A stretch of DNA of 39,682 bases, taken from positions 1,761,096 through 1,800,777 of the forward strand of contig CP070838.1 of the NCBI GenBank assembly GCA_020341835.1. Reading direction: 5' to 3'. This document shows, piece by piece, positions 8,071 to 16,271 of this stretch (the first letter of the stretch is position 1; every line of letters begins with the position of its first letter). The stretch is from Thiotrichales bacterium. Lineage in GTDB: Bacteria; Pseudomonadota; Gammaproteobacteria; SZUA-229. Below the pieces are notes generated by a model that saw only the letters and a list, made by a program, of their open reading frames with translations, did no database searches and was not told where the DNA came from. Both the position numbers and the translations under genes were made by a program.

Positions 8071-8146
8071 CGTCATCATTCCGGCATGTTTCTAGCTGGA
8101 ATCCAGTGTCTTAAGCCACTGGAGGCCTGCTTGCGCAGACATGACG
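8071..8146. repeat. 76-bp imperfect palindromic intergenic repeat
   Basis: The element begins with CGTCAT (8071-8076) and ends with the reverse complement ATGACG (8141-8146). An inner pair, CCAGTG and CACTGG, flanks the centre, and ATTCCGGC with GCTGGAAT forms a hairpin on the left. It resembles the TCATTCCGGC...GGAATCCAG repeats dispersed in many gammaproteobacterial genomes. It lies 46 bp before the exporter operon. The rest of the 265-bp spacer shows nothing recognisable. Confidence 0.6.
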
Positions 8147-8192
8147 ATATTATTCCGAACCACAGTGTGGGTGATTAATCCAGGACAAGACT

Positions 8193-9344
8193 ATGCCTGC
8201 AAAACGTTACAAGCTGATTACGACCTTGCTTGTTATTGCTGCGTCGATTGCAGCTCTGTTTGTCTGGCTGGGCAGGGAAAAGCCGGTCGACGTGATCGTG
8301 AAGAAAGTGGATGTCGGCCGTGTACAGGAAACCGTGGCCAATACCCGTGCCGGCACGATCAAGGCCTGCCGGCGCGCGGGTATATCACCGGCGATCGGCG
8401 GGCAGATTTCCCGCTTGCCGGTCAAGGAAGGCGACCTGGTCGAGACGGACCAGGTGTTGATGGAGTTATGGAACGAGGATGTCATGTCCCAACACGAGCT
8501 GGCCACCAGCGAAGCCAGGGCGGCGGTGGCACTGGCGAATCAGGCCTGCGTGCTGGCAGAAGTCGCGCAGCGGGAGTCTGAACGGCAGCAGAAACTCAAA
8601 AAGAAGAAGCTGAGTTCGGAAGAGGCTGTCGATCGCGCCGATGGCGAAGCACGCGCGCAAAAGGCGGCCTGCAACGCGGCCAAGGCAACCGCACAGGTCA
8701 GCAAGGCCAGGCTCAACGTGATCCAGGCCGAACTCGATCGTACGCGCCTGGTGGCACCTTTTTCCGGCGTTGTCGCCGAGGTCAACGGTGAAATCGGTGA
8801 GTTCGTGACGCCTTCACCGGTGGGTATTCCAACCCCACCGGCTGTTGATCTTATGGATACCAGCTGTGTTTACGTGTCAGCGCCGATCGACGAGGTGGAT
8901 GCACCTCGTATTCGTGTCGACATGAAAGCCAATATTTCACTCGATGCCCTGTCGGACGAACTGTTCAGTGGCAGGGTAAAGCGCATTGCACCCTATGTGC
9001 TGGAGATTGAAAAACAGGCGCGTACGGTTGACGTCGAAGTGGACTTTGTCTGTCCGGACGACTGCCTGAACATGCTGCCTGGCTACAGCGCCGACGTCGA
9101 GGTTATTCTCGACGAACAGGACGATGTTTTGAGAGTGCCGACCGAAGCCGTCCTCGAGGGCAACAAGGTACTGGTATTCACTGCAGACAATCGGCTCGAG
9201 CAGCATGAAATCAGGACCGGCCTGAACAACTGGGAATGGACGCAGGTCATCGAGGGGTTGTCGGAAGGCGATGAAGTCGTTGTGTCGGTGGAGCGCGAAG
9301 GTGTCGAGGATGGTGTACTGGCCAGGCGAGACACGGATGAATGA
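8193..9344 (+). CDS. MacA/HlyD-type periplasmic adaptor (membrane-fusion) protein
   Basis: This 383-residue adaptor should link an inner-membrane ABC transporter to an outer-membrane channel. An N-terminal membrane anchor (LITTLLVIAASIAALFVWLG) is followed by a lipoyl/barrel-sandwich half (ISPAIGGQISRLPVKEGDLV). A long helical hairpin region of about residues 95-170 is rich in Ala, Glu and Lys. The returning lipoyl half (RTRLVAPFSGVVAEVNGEIG) and a beta-barrel domain with VPTEAVLEGNKVLVF complete it. AGGA at 8182-8185 supports the start. The ATPase gene begins 12 bp downstream, followed by two permeases, so this is a MacAB-like unit. The cargo cannot be predicted, and no TolC-like gene is present nearby. 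Confidence 0.87.
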   Translation: MPAKRYKLITTLLVIAASIAALFVWLGREKPVDVIVKKVDVGRVQETVANTRAGTIKACRRAGISPAIGGQISRLPVKEGDLVETDQVLMELWNEDVMSQHELATSEARAAVALANQACVLAEVAQRESERQQKLKKKKLSSEEAVDRADGEARAQKAACNAAKATAQVSKARLNVIQAELDRTRLVAPFSGVVAEVNGEIGEFVTPSPVGIPTPPAVDLMDTSCVYVSAPIDEVDAPRIRVDMKANISLDALSDELFSGRVKRIAPYVLEIEKQARTVDVEVDFVCPDDCLNMLPGYSADVEVILDEQDDVLRVPTEAVLEGNKVLVFTADNRLEQHEIRTGLNNWEWTQVIEGLSEGDEVVVSVEREGVEDGVLARRDTDE

Positions 9345-9356
9345 TGTGCCTGCTCG

Positions 9357-10064
9357 ATGATTGAACTGACAGAAATCCATCGCGATTTTCAGGTGGGCGA
9401 TCAACAGGTGCATGCACTTGATGATGTCAATCTGACGATCGCGTCGGGCGACTATGTTTCCATCATGGGACCTTCCGGTTCAGGCAAATCAACACTGTTG
9501 AACCTGCTCGGGTTACTCGATCGCCCGACATCGGGCAGTTATTACCTGAACGGTCAGGATGTCACATCATTGACCGATATCGAACAGGCGCAGGTACGCA
9601 ATCGTGAAATCGGTTTTGTATTTCAGATGTTTCATCTGGTGCCGCGGTTGACAGCGGCAGAGAACGTCGAGCTCCCGCTGATACTCGCCGGAATGCCGCC
9701 GGATCAACGCAGGGTTAAAGTCGGCAACGCGCTCGGTGATCTCGGGCTGGCCGACCGCAGTCATCACAAACCGGATCAGCTGTCGGGAGGCCAGCGCCAG
9801 CGTGTCGCTATTGCACGGGCAACGGTGACAGAGCCGAACGTGCTGCTGGCTGATGAACCGACCGGGAATCTCGATCACAAGTCAGGCATGGACGTGGTTC
9901 ACATCCTCGAGCAATTGAATCAGCGCGGCATCACCCTGATCATGGTGACGCACGACCCTGAAATGGGTCAGCGGGCCAGGCGCCAGTTACGCATGATAGA
10001 CGGGCGTATGCAAAGTGATCATCAAAACAAGAGCAGGATTGAACAGGACGATGGCTCTGCATAG
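9357..10064 (+). CDS. MacB/LolD-type ABC transporter ATPase
   Basis: This 235-residue ATPase belongs to the MacB/LolD/FtsE group that drives type VII ABC (mechanotransmission) systems. Motifs are Walker A GPSGSGKST (38-46), Q-loop in GFVFQMFHLVPRLT, signature [14 protein letters not shown], Walker B LLADEPTGNLD and the switch histidine in VTHDPEMG. The family-typical phrase LDRPTSGSYYLNGQDV is present. It follows the adaptor gene by 12 bp and overlaps the first permease by 14 bp. In MacB itself the ATPase is fused to the permease; here they are separate genes. Confidence 0.92.
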   Translation: MIELTEIHRDFQVGDQQVHALDDVNLTIASGDYVSIMGPSGSGKSTLLNLLGLLDRPTSGSYYLNGQDVTSLTDIEQAQVRNREIGFVFQMFHLVPRLTAAENVELPLILAGMPPDQRRVKVGNALGDLGLADRSHHKPDQLSGGQRQRVAIARATVTEPNVLLADEPTGNLDHKSGMDVVHILEQLNQRGITLIMVTHDPEMGQRARRQLRMIDGRMQSDHQNKSRIEQDDGSA

Positions 10065-11265
10065 TCCGGATATCGCCTGGTTTTCGTGGGGTGCGTTGCG
10101 CGGCTATCCTACCCGTACCGTGTTAATGCTGCTCGCGATGGCGATCGGCGTGTCGGCCGTGGTAGTGCTGACCTCGCTGGGTGAGGGCGCGCGCGTGTAT
10201 GTCATCGACCGGTTCGCCTCGCTGGGAACCAACCTGGTTATCGTGTTCCCGGGGCGCTCGGAAACCGCCGGTATCAATCCGACGACGATGATGGGAGAGA
10301 CACCGCGCGATCTGACACTGGATGATTCGCTGGCATTGACGCGCAGTTACAAGGTCAGAAGAATTGCGCCGATCAACGTCGGTGCGGCCGAGGTGAGTTT
10401 TTCGGGGCGTTCACGCGACGTCGTTGTGATTGGTACCAATCATCAGATGCTGGCGATTCGACACTGGGACTTGTCGCAGGGCAAGTTTTTACCGGCGATC
10501 GATCTGGACCGGGCCTCGCCGGTGGCCGTGATCGGCAGCAAGATTCGCGATGAACTGTTCGGCGCCGAGTTCGCACTTGGGGAATGGTTACGCATTGGCG
10601 ACCGGCGTTTTCGCGTTATCGGGGTGATGGGCTCGAAAGGACGATCGATCGGTGTCGATGTCGAGGAAACCGTCATGATTCCGATCGCGTCGGCCCAGCA
10701 AATATTCAATACGTCTTCGGTGTTCCGTATCCTGGTCGAGGCCAAGACGCGCGAGGGCATAGAGCCGGTGAAGCAGTTTATTATCGATACACTGCGACAA
10801 AGACACCAGGGCAAGGAGGACGTCACCGTGATCACCCAGGATGCAGTGCTCGAGACCTTCGACCGTATACTCGGGGCGCTGACCTTCGCGGTTGGCGGTA
10901 TTGCGGCGATCAGTCTGGCGGTAGCGGGAATCCTGATAATGAACGTGATGCTGGTCGCGGTGTCGCAACGCACCGCGGAAATCGGTCTGCTCAAGGCACT
11001 GGGGGCTTCACCCCGTCAGATCATTCTGTTGATTCTCGCCGAAGCCATGCTGTTGTCGGTGCTGGGTGCGATCGCGGGTTTTTTACTGGGTCAGCTGGGC
11101 AGCTGGTCGATTCGCTATGCTTTTCCCGAACTGCCGGCCTATGCTCCGGTCTGGGCTATCGTGGTTGCGCTCGCAGTGGCGGTGGTCACCGGCCTGGTAT
11201 TCAGTCTGATGCCCGCGCGTCGTGCCGCGCGCCTGGATCCGGTACTGGCCTTATCCGGCAGGTAA
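10051..11265 (+). CDS. MacB/FtsX-type ABC permease, first of two paralogs
   Basis: This inner-membrane permease of the MacB type has 404 residues. One N-terminal transmembrane helix (VLMLLAMAIGVSAVVVLTSL) precedes a large periplasmic domain (about residues 50-270). Three C-terminal helices follow, and the last ends in the family motif MPARRAARLDPVLAL. A GTG at 10015 in the same frame would lengthen it; ATG 10051 is preferred because the family begins about there. It resembles its downstream neighbour throughout, e.g. VVVLTSLGEGARVYVIDRF against VVLLTSIGEGLHQFVLSEF, and RFRVIGVMGSKG against RYRVIGVMESKG. The two probably form a heterodimer with the ATPase. Confidence 0.88.
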   Translation: MALHSPDIAWFSWGALRGYPTRTVLMLLAMAIGVSAVVVLTSLGEGARVYVIDRFASLGTNLVIVFPGRSETAGINPTTMMGETPRDLTLDDSLALTRSYKVRRIAPINVGAAEVSFSGRSRDVVVIGTNHQMLAIRHWDLSQGKFLPAIDLDRASPVAVIGSKIRDELFGAEFALGEWLRIGDRRFRVIGVMGSKGRSIGVDVEETVMIPIASAQQIFNTSSVFRILVEAKTREGIEPVKQFIIDTLRQRHQGKEDVTVITQDAVLETFDRILGALTFAVGGIAAISLAVAGILIMNVMLVAVSQRTAEIGLLKALGASPRQIILLILAEAMLLSVLGAIAGFLLGQLGSWSIRYAFPELPAYAPVWAIVVALAVAVVTGLVFSLMPARRAARLDPVLALSGR

Positions 11266-11269
11266 GACG

Positions 11270-12469
11270 ATGCGAACGCGGGATTTTCTCAGTCTGACCG
11301 GCACGTCCCTGATTGCCCATCGCCTGCGCAGTTTCCTGACGGCGCTGGGGATCGCAGTGGGGATTGCAGCCGTGGTGCTGCTGACCTCGATCGGCGAGGG
11401 ACTGCATCAGTTTGTATTATCCGAATTCACCCAGTTCGGTACCCGGCTGGTCAGTATCAACCCCGGCAAGACCACAACCTCCGGTGCCAATGTCGGCGGT
11501 TTCGGCACAGAACGCCCGCTGTCGATCGAGGATTCCGAGGCGCTGAAACGTCTGCCATTTGCGCAGGCGGTGGTGCCGCTGGTGCAGGGTAACGCTGAGG
11601 TCGAAGCCGACAACCGGCGTCGGCGTACGACGATCTACGGTGCCGGATCGCAGTGGCCGGAAGCCTACAGCATGCGTGTCAAGTCGGGCCGCTTCCTGCC
11701 TGATGATGACCCGGTAGCGCCGCGCGCCTATGCGGTACTCGGCAGTAAACTGCGCCAGGAGCTGTTCGGTGAGCGTAATCCGCTGGGGCAGCGTATAACC
11801 ATCGGTGGCAGCCGCTATCGCGTCATCGGTGTGATGGAGTCCAAGGGAAACGTGCTGGGTTTCGATCTTGATGACACGGTCTATATACCGACGGCGAGGG
11901 CGCTGAGCCTGTTCAACAAGGATACGCTGTTCCAGATTGATATGCTGTACAAGGAGGGTACGTCGGTCGATACCGTGGTCGATGGCGTAAGCAAGTTGCT
12001 GGAAGACCGGCACGGCAAAGATGATTTCACCATCACCACCCAGCAGCAAATGCTGGATGTACTCGGCCAGGTGCTGGACGTGCTGACCTTTGCGGTCGCC
12101 GCGATCGGCGGTATTTCGTTGCTGGTGGGCGCCATCGGTATTGTCACGATCATGACCATCGCGATCAAGGAGCGTACCAATGAGATCGGCTTGCTGCGCG
12201 CCCTGGGTGCAAAGCAATCCCAGGTGCTCAGCCTGTTTCTGGGCGAAGCCATCGTGCTGGCCGCGATCGGCGGTCTCAGTGGCCTTGCGCTGGGAATTGG
12301 CATCGCACAGCTGTTGCATCTGGCATTGCCGGCATTGCCGGTCCATACACCGATGCTGTACGTGGTGCTGGCCGAAGTCATTGCGGTGATGATCGGTCTG
12401 CTCGCTGGCGTATTGCCGGCGCGGCGCGCAGCCTTGCTCGATCCGGTGGATGCGCTGCGATCGGAGTAA
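11270..12469 (+). CDS. MacB/FtsX-type ABC permease, second paralog
   Basis: This is the second permease of the exporter, with 399 residues. It has the same layout: an N-terminal helix (FLTALGIAVGIAAVVLLTSI), a periplasmic MacB_PCD-like domain, and three C-terminal helices ending in LPARRAALLDPVDALRSE. The start at ATG 11270, just 4 bp after the previous stop, is preferred to the upstream frame extension at 11222, which would overlap the first permease by 44 bp. The GGTAAGA ahead of it is a passable ribosome site. Tandem duplication followed by divergence explains the pair. The operon appears to end here, because a mobile-type repeat and a tRNA gene follow. Confidence 0.88.
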   Translation: MRTRDFLSLTGTSLIAHRLRSFLTALGIAVGIAAVVLLTSIGEGLHQFVLSEFTQFGTRLVSINPGKTTTSGANVGGFGTERPLSIEDSEALKRLPFAQAVVPLVQGNAEVEADNRRRRTTIYGAGSQWPEAYSMRVKSGRFLPDDDPVAPRAYAVLGSKLRQELFGERNPLGQRITIGGSRYRVIGVMESKGNVLGFDLDDTVYIPTARALSLFNKDTLFQIDMLYKEGTSVDTVVDGVSKLLEDRHGKDDFTITTQQQMLDVLGQVLDVLTFAVAAIGGISLLVGAIGIVTIMTIAIKERTNEIGLLRALGAKQSQVLSLFLGEAIVLAAIGGLSGLALGIGIAQLLHLALPALPVHTPMLYVVLAEVIAVMIGLLAGVLPARRAALLDPVDALRSE

Positions 12470-12476
12470 GGGCGCG

Positions 12477-12586
12477 GGGGACAGTATACTTATTTCACCG
12501 GCCCGGACGTGAATCCTGCTGACATCAACACGCAAATGCTTCGTTGGTTTTCCGCTGAATTAGCGAGAAATAAGTATACTGTCCCC
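12477..12586. mobile_element. 110-bp element with perfect 20-bp terminal inverted repeats
   Basis: GGGGACAGTATACTTATTTC at 12477-12496 is repeated exactly, as its reverse complement, at 12567-12586. About 70 bp of unrelated DNA separates the ends, with no coding potential. The sequence is reminiscent of GGGGACAGTATACTTATTT-type repeats found near REP-associated tyrosine (Y1) transposase genes. No transposase is present in the window, so this would be a non-autonomous copy. It lies 8 bp after the exporter operon stop and 60 bp before tRNA-Leu, and as RNA it could act as a terminator-like hairpin. Confidence 0.65.
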
Positions 12587-12646
12587 GTATAGTCGTATAC
12601 GCCCGCATTGGGTAGGCTTTTTTGATATGATTCGCCCCCAGCGCGT

Positions 12647-12730
<84 letters not shown>

Positions 12731-12765
12731 GATTATCAATTAAATCATTAAGTTTTGAGGTTATT

Positions 12766-14049
12766 ATGCAGGTGTCAGTCGAAGCGGGTGAAGGTCTCGA
12801 ACGCAAGCTGAAAATACATATTCCTACTGAGACGGTAGAACAGCAGGTTGAGAGCCGGCTCAAGTCAATGCTGCCACGGGTGAAAATCGACGGTTTTCGT
12901 CCGGGCAAGGTGCCGCTGAAGGTCGTCAAGCAGCACTATGGTGACCAGGTGTTCCAGGAGGTCGCCGGTGAACTGATACAGAACTCGTTCCGCGATGCGC
13001 TGACCCAGGAAAACCTGAATCCGGCGGGTGATCCTTCGATATCGACTGACGGTATCAAGCAGGGCGAACCGCTCGAGTTTACCGCCACCTTTGAGGTTTA
13101 TCCTGAAGTCGAACTGGCGCCGGTTGCCGGTATGAAACTGGAGAAGATCACCTCGGCTGTCACCGATGCCGACATCGACAATATGATCGAAACCCTGCGT
13201 AAGCAGCGTTCCGGATGGACCGTGGTCGAGCGTGCCGCGGCGGATGATGACCGTGTCGTGATCGATTTCAAGGGCATGGTCGACGGCGAAGCCTTCGATG
13301 GTGGCAGTGCCGAGGATGTCCCTGTGGTGATTGGCTCCGGTGCGATGATTCCAGGTTTCGAACAACACCTGAAGGGTCTCAAGGCTGGCGATGAAAACAG
13401 TTTCAAGGTCAATTTTCCGGATGATTACAAGGCGGAGCATCTGGCCGGTACGGAAGCTGAATTTGCGGTCGTGGTTAAAACTGTCGAAGAGTCCGCGCTA
13501 CCTGAGGTCGATGAGGAGTTTGCCAGGGGATTTGGCGTCGAAGACGGTAATGTCGAAAAATTACGTGAAGACATTCGCGGTAACATGCAACGCGAACTGG
13601 ATAACCGCTTGCGCACCGAAATAAAGAACGCAGTGATGGAGCAGCTGATCGAGAACAACCCCATCGATGTGCCTGCAGCAATCGTCCAGCAGGAAGCGGA
13701 AACCCTGCAGAAACAGACGGCAACCCAGTTGCCCGGTTCGGAACAGGCGGTCGAAGCCTACATGGACGATGCAACTCGCCGGGTAAAATTGGGTCTGATA
13801 CTGGCAGAAGTAGTAAAAACCGCCGCTATTCAGCCTGATGCTGAAAAGGTCCGCGAACGGGTCGAATCCATGTCGAAAGATTATGAAGACCCGGATGAGT
13901 TTGTCCGCTATTATCAGAGTAACCCGCAGTTGTTGAGAGGCATCGAAACGCTGGTAATGGAAGACATGGTGGTCGACTGGATTGTCGATCAGGCCGAGGT
14001 GACTGAAACTGAACGATCATTTGATGATCTGATGAACGCGGCGGTATAA
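12766..14049 (+). CDS. tig: trigger factor, ribosome-associated chaperone
   Basis: Trigger factor binds the ribosome exit tunnel and shelters nascent chains; it also has peptidyl-prolyl isomerase activity. The 427-residue protein has the ribosome-docking signature GFRPGKVP at 43-50. An FKBP-type isomerase domain follows at about 150-245 (DRVVIDFKGMVDGEAFDGG, GSGAMIPGFEQHLKG), and a long helical C-terminal chaperone domain completes it. Length and domain order are normal for the family. GAGG (12757-12760) precedes ATG 12766 by 5 bp. It heads the conserved tig-clpP-clpX-lon block and begins 35 bp after tRNA-Leu. Confidence 0.97.
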   Translation: MQVSVEAGEGLERKLKIHIPTETVEQQVESRLKSMLPRVKIDGFRPGKVPLKVVKQHYGDQVFQEVAGELIQNSFRDALTQENLNPAGDPSISTDGIKQGEPLEFTATFEVYPEVELAPVAGMKLEKITSAVTDADIDNMIETLRKQRSGWTVVERAAADDDRVVIDFKGMVDGEAFDGGSAEDVPVVIGSGAMIPGFEQHLKGLKAGDENSFKVNFPDDYKAEHLAGTEAEFAVVVKTVEESALPEVDEEFARGFGVEDGNVEKLREDIRGNMQRELDNRLRTEIKNAVMEQLIENNPIDVPAAIVQQEAETLQKQTATQLPGSEQAVEAYMDDATRRVKLGLILAEVVKTAAIQPDAEKVRERVESMSKDYEDPDEFVRYYQSNPQLLRGIETLVMEDMVVDWIVDQAEVTETERSFDDLMNAAV

Positions 14050-14096
14050 ATCAGCTATAACTTAGCTGTAACAAAAACAATACACAGGTAACAGAA

Positions 14097-14726
14097 ATGC
14101 AGCATAAAGATCAGTCAGAAGGTGCGCTGAATACCAGGGCGCTGAACTTGATTCCAATGGTCGTTGAGCAGACTTCACGCGGTGAACGCTCTTACGATAT
14201 TTATTCACGTTTGCTCAAGGAACGGGTCATTTTTGTCGTCGGCCCGGTCGATGACCACATGGCTAATCTGGTTGTAGCCCAGCTGCTTTACCTGGAATCC
14301 GAAAACCCGGACAAGGACATTTCACTCTATATCAACTCGCCCGGCGGGGTAGTCACTGCAGGTCTGGCCATCTATGACACCATGCAGTTCGTCAAACCGG
14401 ACATCAGTACCCTGTGTGTCGGTCAGGCGGCCAGTATGGGTGCTGTACTCCTGGCCGGTGGCAGCAAGGGCAAGCGTTATTGCCTGCCGCATTCGCGCGT
14501 CATGATTCATCAGCCGCTGGGTGGTTTTCAGGGGCAGGCGTCGGATATCGATATCCATGCGCGCGAGATCCTGAAGATCCGTGACCAGCTGAACAAGATT
14601 CTATCTGAACATACCGGCCAACCTATTGAAAAGATTGGGGAAGACACCGAGCGTGATAATTTCATGAGCAGCTCGGATGCGGCCGAGTATGGCATCATCG
14701 ACGAAGTGCTCGATACCCGCGCCTGA
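14097..14726 (+). CDS. clpP: ClpP, ATP-dependent protease proteolytic subunit
   Basis: ClpP is the serine protease chamber that degrades proteins fed in by ClpX or ClpA. The 209-residue protein has the catalytic triad Ser113 ([11 protein letters not shown]), His138 ([11 protein letters not shown]) and Asp187 (ERDNFMSS). The N-terminus carries a short propeptide-like stretch before [19 protein letters not shown]. It lies 47 bp after tig and 191 bp before clpX. Confidence 0.97.
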   Translation: MQHKDQSEGALNTRALNLIPMVVEQTSRGERSYDIYSRLLKERVIFVVGPVDDHMANLVVAQLLYLESENPDKDISLYINSPGGVVTAGLAIYDTMQFVKPDISTLCVGQAASMGAVLLAGGSKGKRYCLPHSRVMIHQPLGGFQGQASDIDIHAREILKIRDQLNKILSEHTGQPIEKIGEDTERDNFMSSSDAAEYGIIDEVLDTRA

Positions 14727-14727
14727 G

Positions 14728-14759
14728 CGGCCAAAACACGGTCCGAATGGCCGGATTTT
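14728..14759 (+). terminator. possible weak hairpin terminator after clpP
   Basis: CGGCCA (14728-14733) pairs with TGGCCG (14748-14753) across a 14-base loop, followed by GATTTTG. The stem is short and the T-run is brief, so it may only attenuate transcription into clpX. The remainder of the spacer to 14917 shows no clear promoter. Confidence 0.3.
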
Positions 14760-14917
14760 GACGTTTTATAATAAAAAAACCGCGATTTTGTCGGCAAATG
14801 CCTGATGAAATTATCGAATTGGGCTATTGTCTAAATAACATCCTTTCCGTCGGAAAAACTTGCAAGCGCTATTCGAAATTGGCAAGGTAGACTTGTAGCC
14901 AAAATGAAGGGGTATTC

Positions 14918-16195
14918 ATGAGCGACGACAATAACCATTCAGGCAACGATACGGAGAAATTGCTGTATTGCTCGTTCTGTGGAAAAAGCCAGCATGAAGT
15001 GAAGAAACTGATTGCCGGGCCTTCGGTTTATGTCTGTGATGAATGTGTCGAGCTCTGTAATGACATCATCCGCGAGGAGATGGAAGAGGAGTCTACCACC
15101 GCGATCCGTAAACTGCCTACCCCGCAGGAAATCAACGCCATTCTCAACGATTATGTGATTGGCCAGGAACGTGCCAAGAAGGTACTATCCGTTGCCGTCT
15201 ACAATCACTACAAGCGCCTTGAGGTCAAGCACAAGAAAGACGATATCGAGCTTTCGAAAAGCAATATTCTGCTGATCGGCCCGACCGGCTCGGGCAAGAC
15301 CCTGCTGGCGGAAACCATGGCGCGCCTGCTGAATGTCCCGTTCACGATCGCCGACGCGACTACTTTGACCGAGGCCGGTTACGTTGGTGAGGATGTCGAG
15401 AACATCATCCAGAAGCTGTTGCAGAAATGCGACTACGATGTTGAAAAGGCGCAGACCGGTATCGTCTATATCGATGAAATCGACAAGATTTCACGCAAGT
15501 CGGATAACCCCTCCATAACCCGTGACGTGTCCGGTGAAGGCGTGCAGCAGGCACTGCTGAAGCTGATCGAAGGCACAATTGCTTCGGTACCGCCCCAGGG
15601 TGGACGCAAGCATCCGCAGCAGGAGTTTCTGCAGGTTGATACCGCAAAAATCCTGTTCATCTGTGGCGGTGCATTTTCGGGTCTCGACAAGGTCGTCAGG
15701 GACCGCTCCGAGAAGAGCGGAATCGGATTCGGTGCCCAGGTTCGCAGCAAGGACAATCAAGTCAGCGCTTCCGAAGTACTCACCAATCTCGAAGCGGATG
15801 ACCTGATCCAGTATGGCCTGATTCCCGAATTCGTCGGCCGCCTGCCGGTGGTTGCGACTCTCGAGGAACTTGATGAGGATGCGCTGGTCACAATCCTGAA
15901 AGAACCCAAGAACGCACTCGCCAAACAGTATTCGAAAATGATCGAAATGGAAGGCTGCGAACTCGAATTGCGCGATGATGCGCTCAAGGCAATCGCAAGG
16001 AAGGCGATGCAGCGCAAAACAGGTGCTCGAGGCCTGCGTACCATTCTCGAGAATGTACTGCTCGATACCATGTATGACCTGCCGTCGCAGGAAGATGTCA
16101 CCAAGGTGGTCATCGATGAGTCTGTCATTGAAGGGGTCAACAAACCCTTCCTCGTTTATGAAGGCGGCGACAGCCTTCAGGCGTCACAAGAATAA
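14918..16195 (+). CDS. clpX: ClpX, AAA+ unfoldase of the ClpXP protease
   Basis: ClpX recognises and unfolds substrates and threads them into ClpP. The 425-residue protein has an N-terminal zinc-binding domain with C18, C21, C40 and C43 (CSFC...CDEC). Walker A is GPTGSGKT (121-128) and Walker B is VYIDEIDKI. Other visible parts are the pore-loop GYVG, the ClpP-binding IGF tripeptide in SGIGFGAQV, and the sensor-2 region [16 protein letters not shown] at 14907-14912 gives a strong ribosome site. It is 76 bp ahead of lon. Confidence 0.98.
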   Translation: MSDDNNHSGNDTEKLLYCSFCGKSQHEVKKLIAGPSVYVCDECVELCNDIIREEMEEESTTAIRKLPTPQEINAILNDYVIGQERAKKVLSVAVYNHYKRLEVKHKKDDIELSKSNILLIGPTGSGKTLLAETMARLLNVPFTIADATTLTEAGYVGEDVENIIQKLLQKCDYDVEKAQTGIVYIDEIDKISRKSDNPSITRDVSGEGVQQALLKLIEGTIASVPPQGGRKHPQQEFLQVDTAKILFICGGAFSGLDKVVRDRSEKSGIGFGAQVRSKDNQVSASEVLTNLEADDLIQYGLIPEFVGRLPVVATLEELDEDALVTILKEPKNALAKQYSKMIEMEGCELELRDDALKAIARKAMQRKTGARGLRTILENVLLDTMYDLPSQEDVTKVVIDESVIEGVNKPFLVYEGGDSLQASQE

Positions 16196-16210
16196 TAAGA
16201 GCGCGGGCGT

Positions 16211-16245
16211 GAAGACTTGAAAGTCTTCGGATCCGACCACATAAA
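16211..16245 (+). promoter_or_regulatory. possible heat-shock (sigma-32 type) promoter for lon
   Basis: CTTGAAA at 16216-16222, a 14-bp spacer and CCACATAAA at 16237-16245 fit the sigma-32 consensus CTTGAAA-N13/14-CCCCATNT well. The -35 region lies in a near-perfect palindrome, GAAGACTT-GA-AAGTCTTC (16211-16228). lon is a known heat-shock gene in Enterobacteria. The match is by eye only. Confidence 0.5.
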
Positions 16246-16271
16246 CAGGGAAACAACCATTTGAGGCACTT

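Noticed and set aside
11417-12535. Long minus-strand frame of 372 codons opposite the second permease
   Set aside because: It is a shadow of a strongly coding plus-strand gene, rich in Gln, His and Arg, and shows no recognisable domain.
12477-12586. CRISPR-like repeat-spacer
   Set aside because: Only two copies exist and they are inverted, not direct and regularly spaced.
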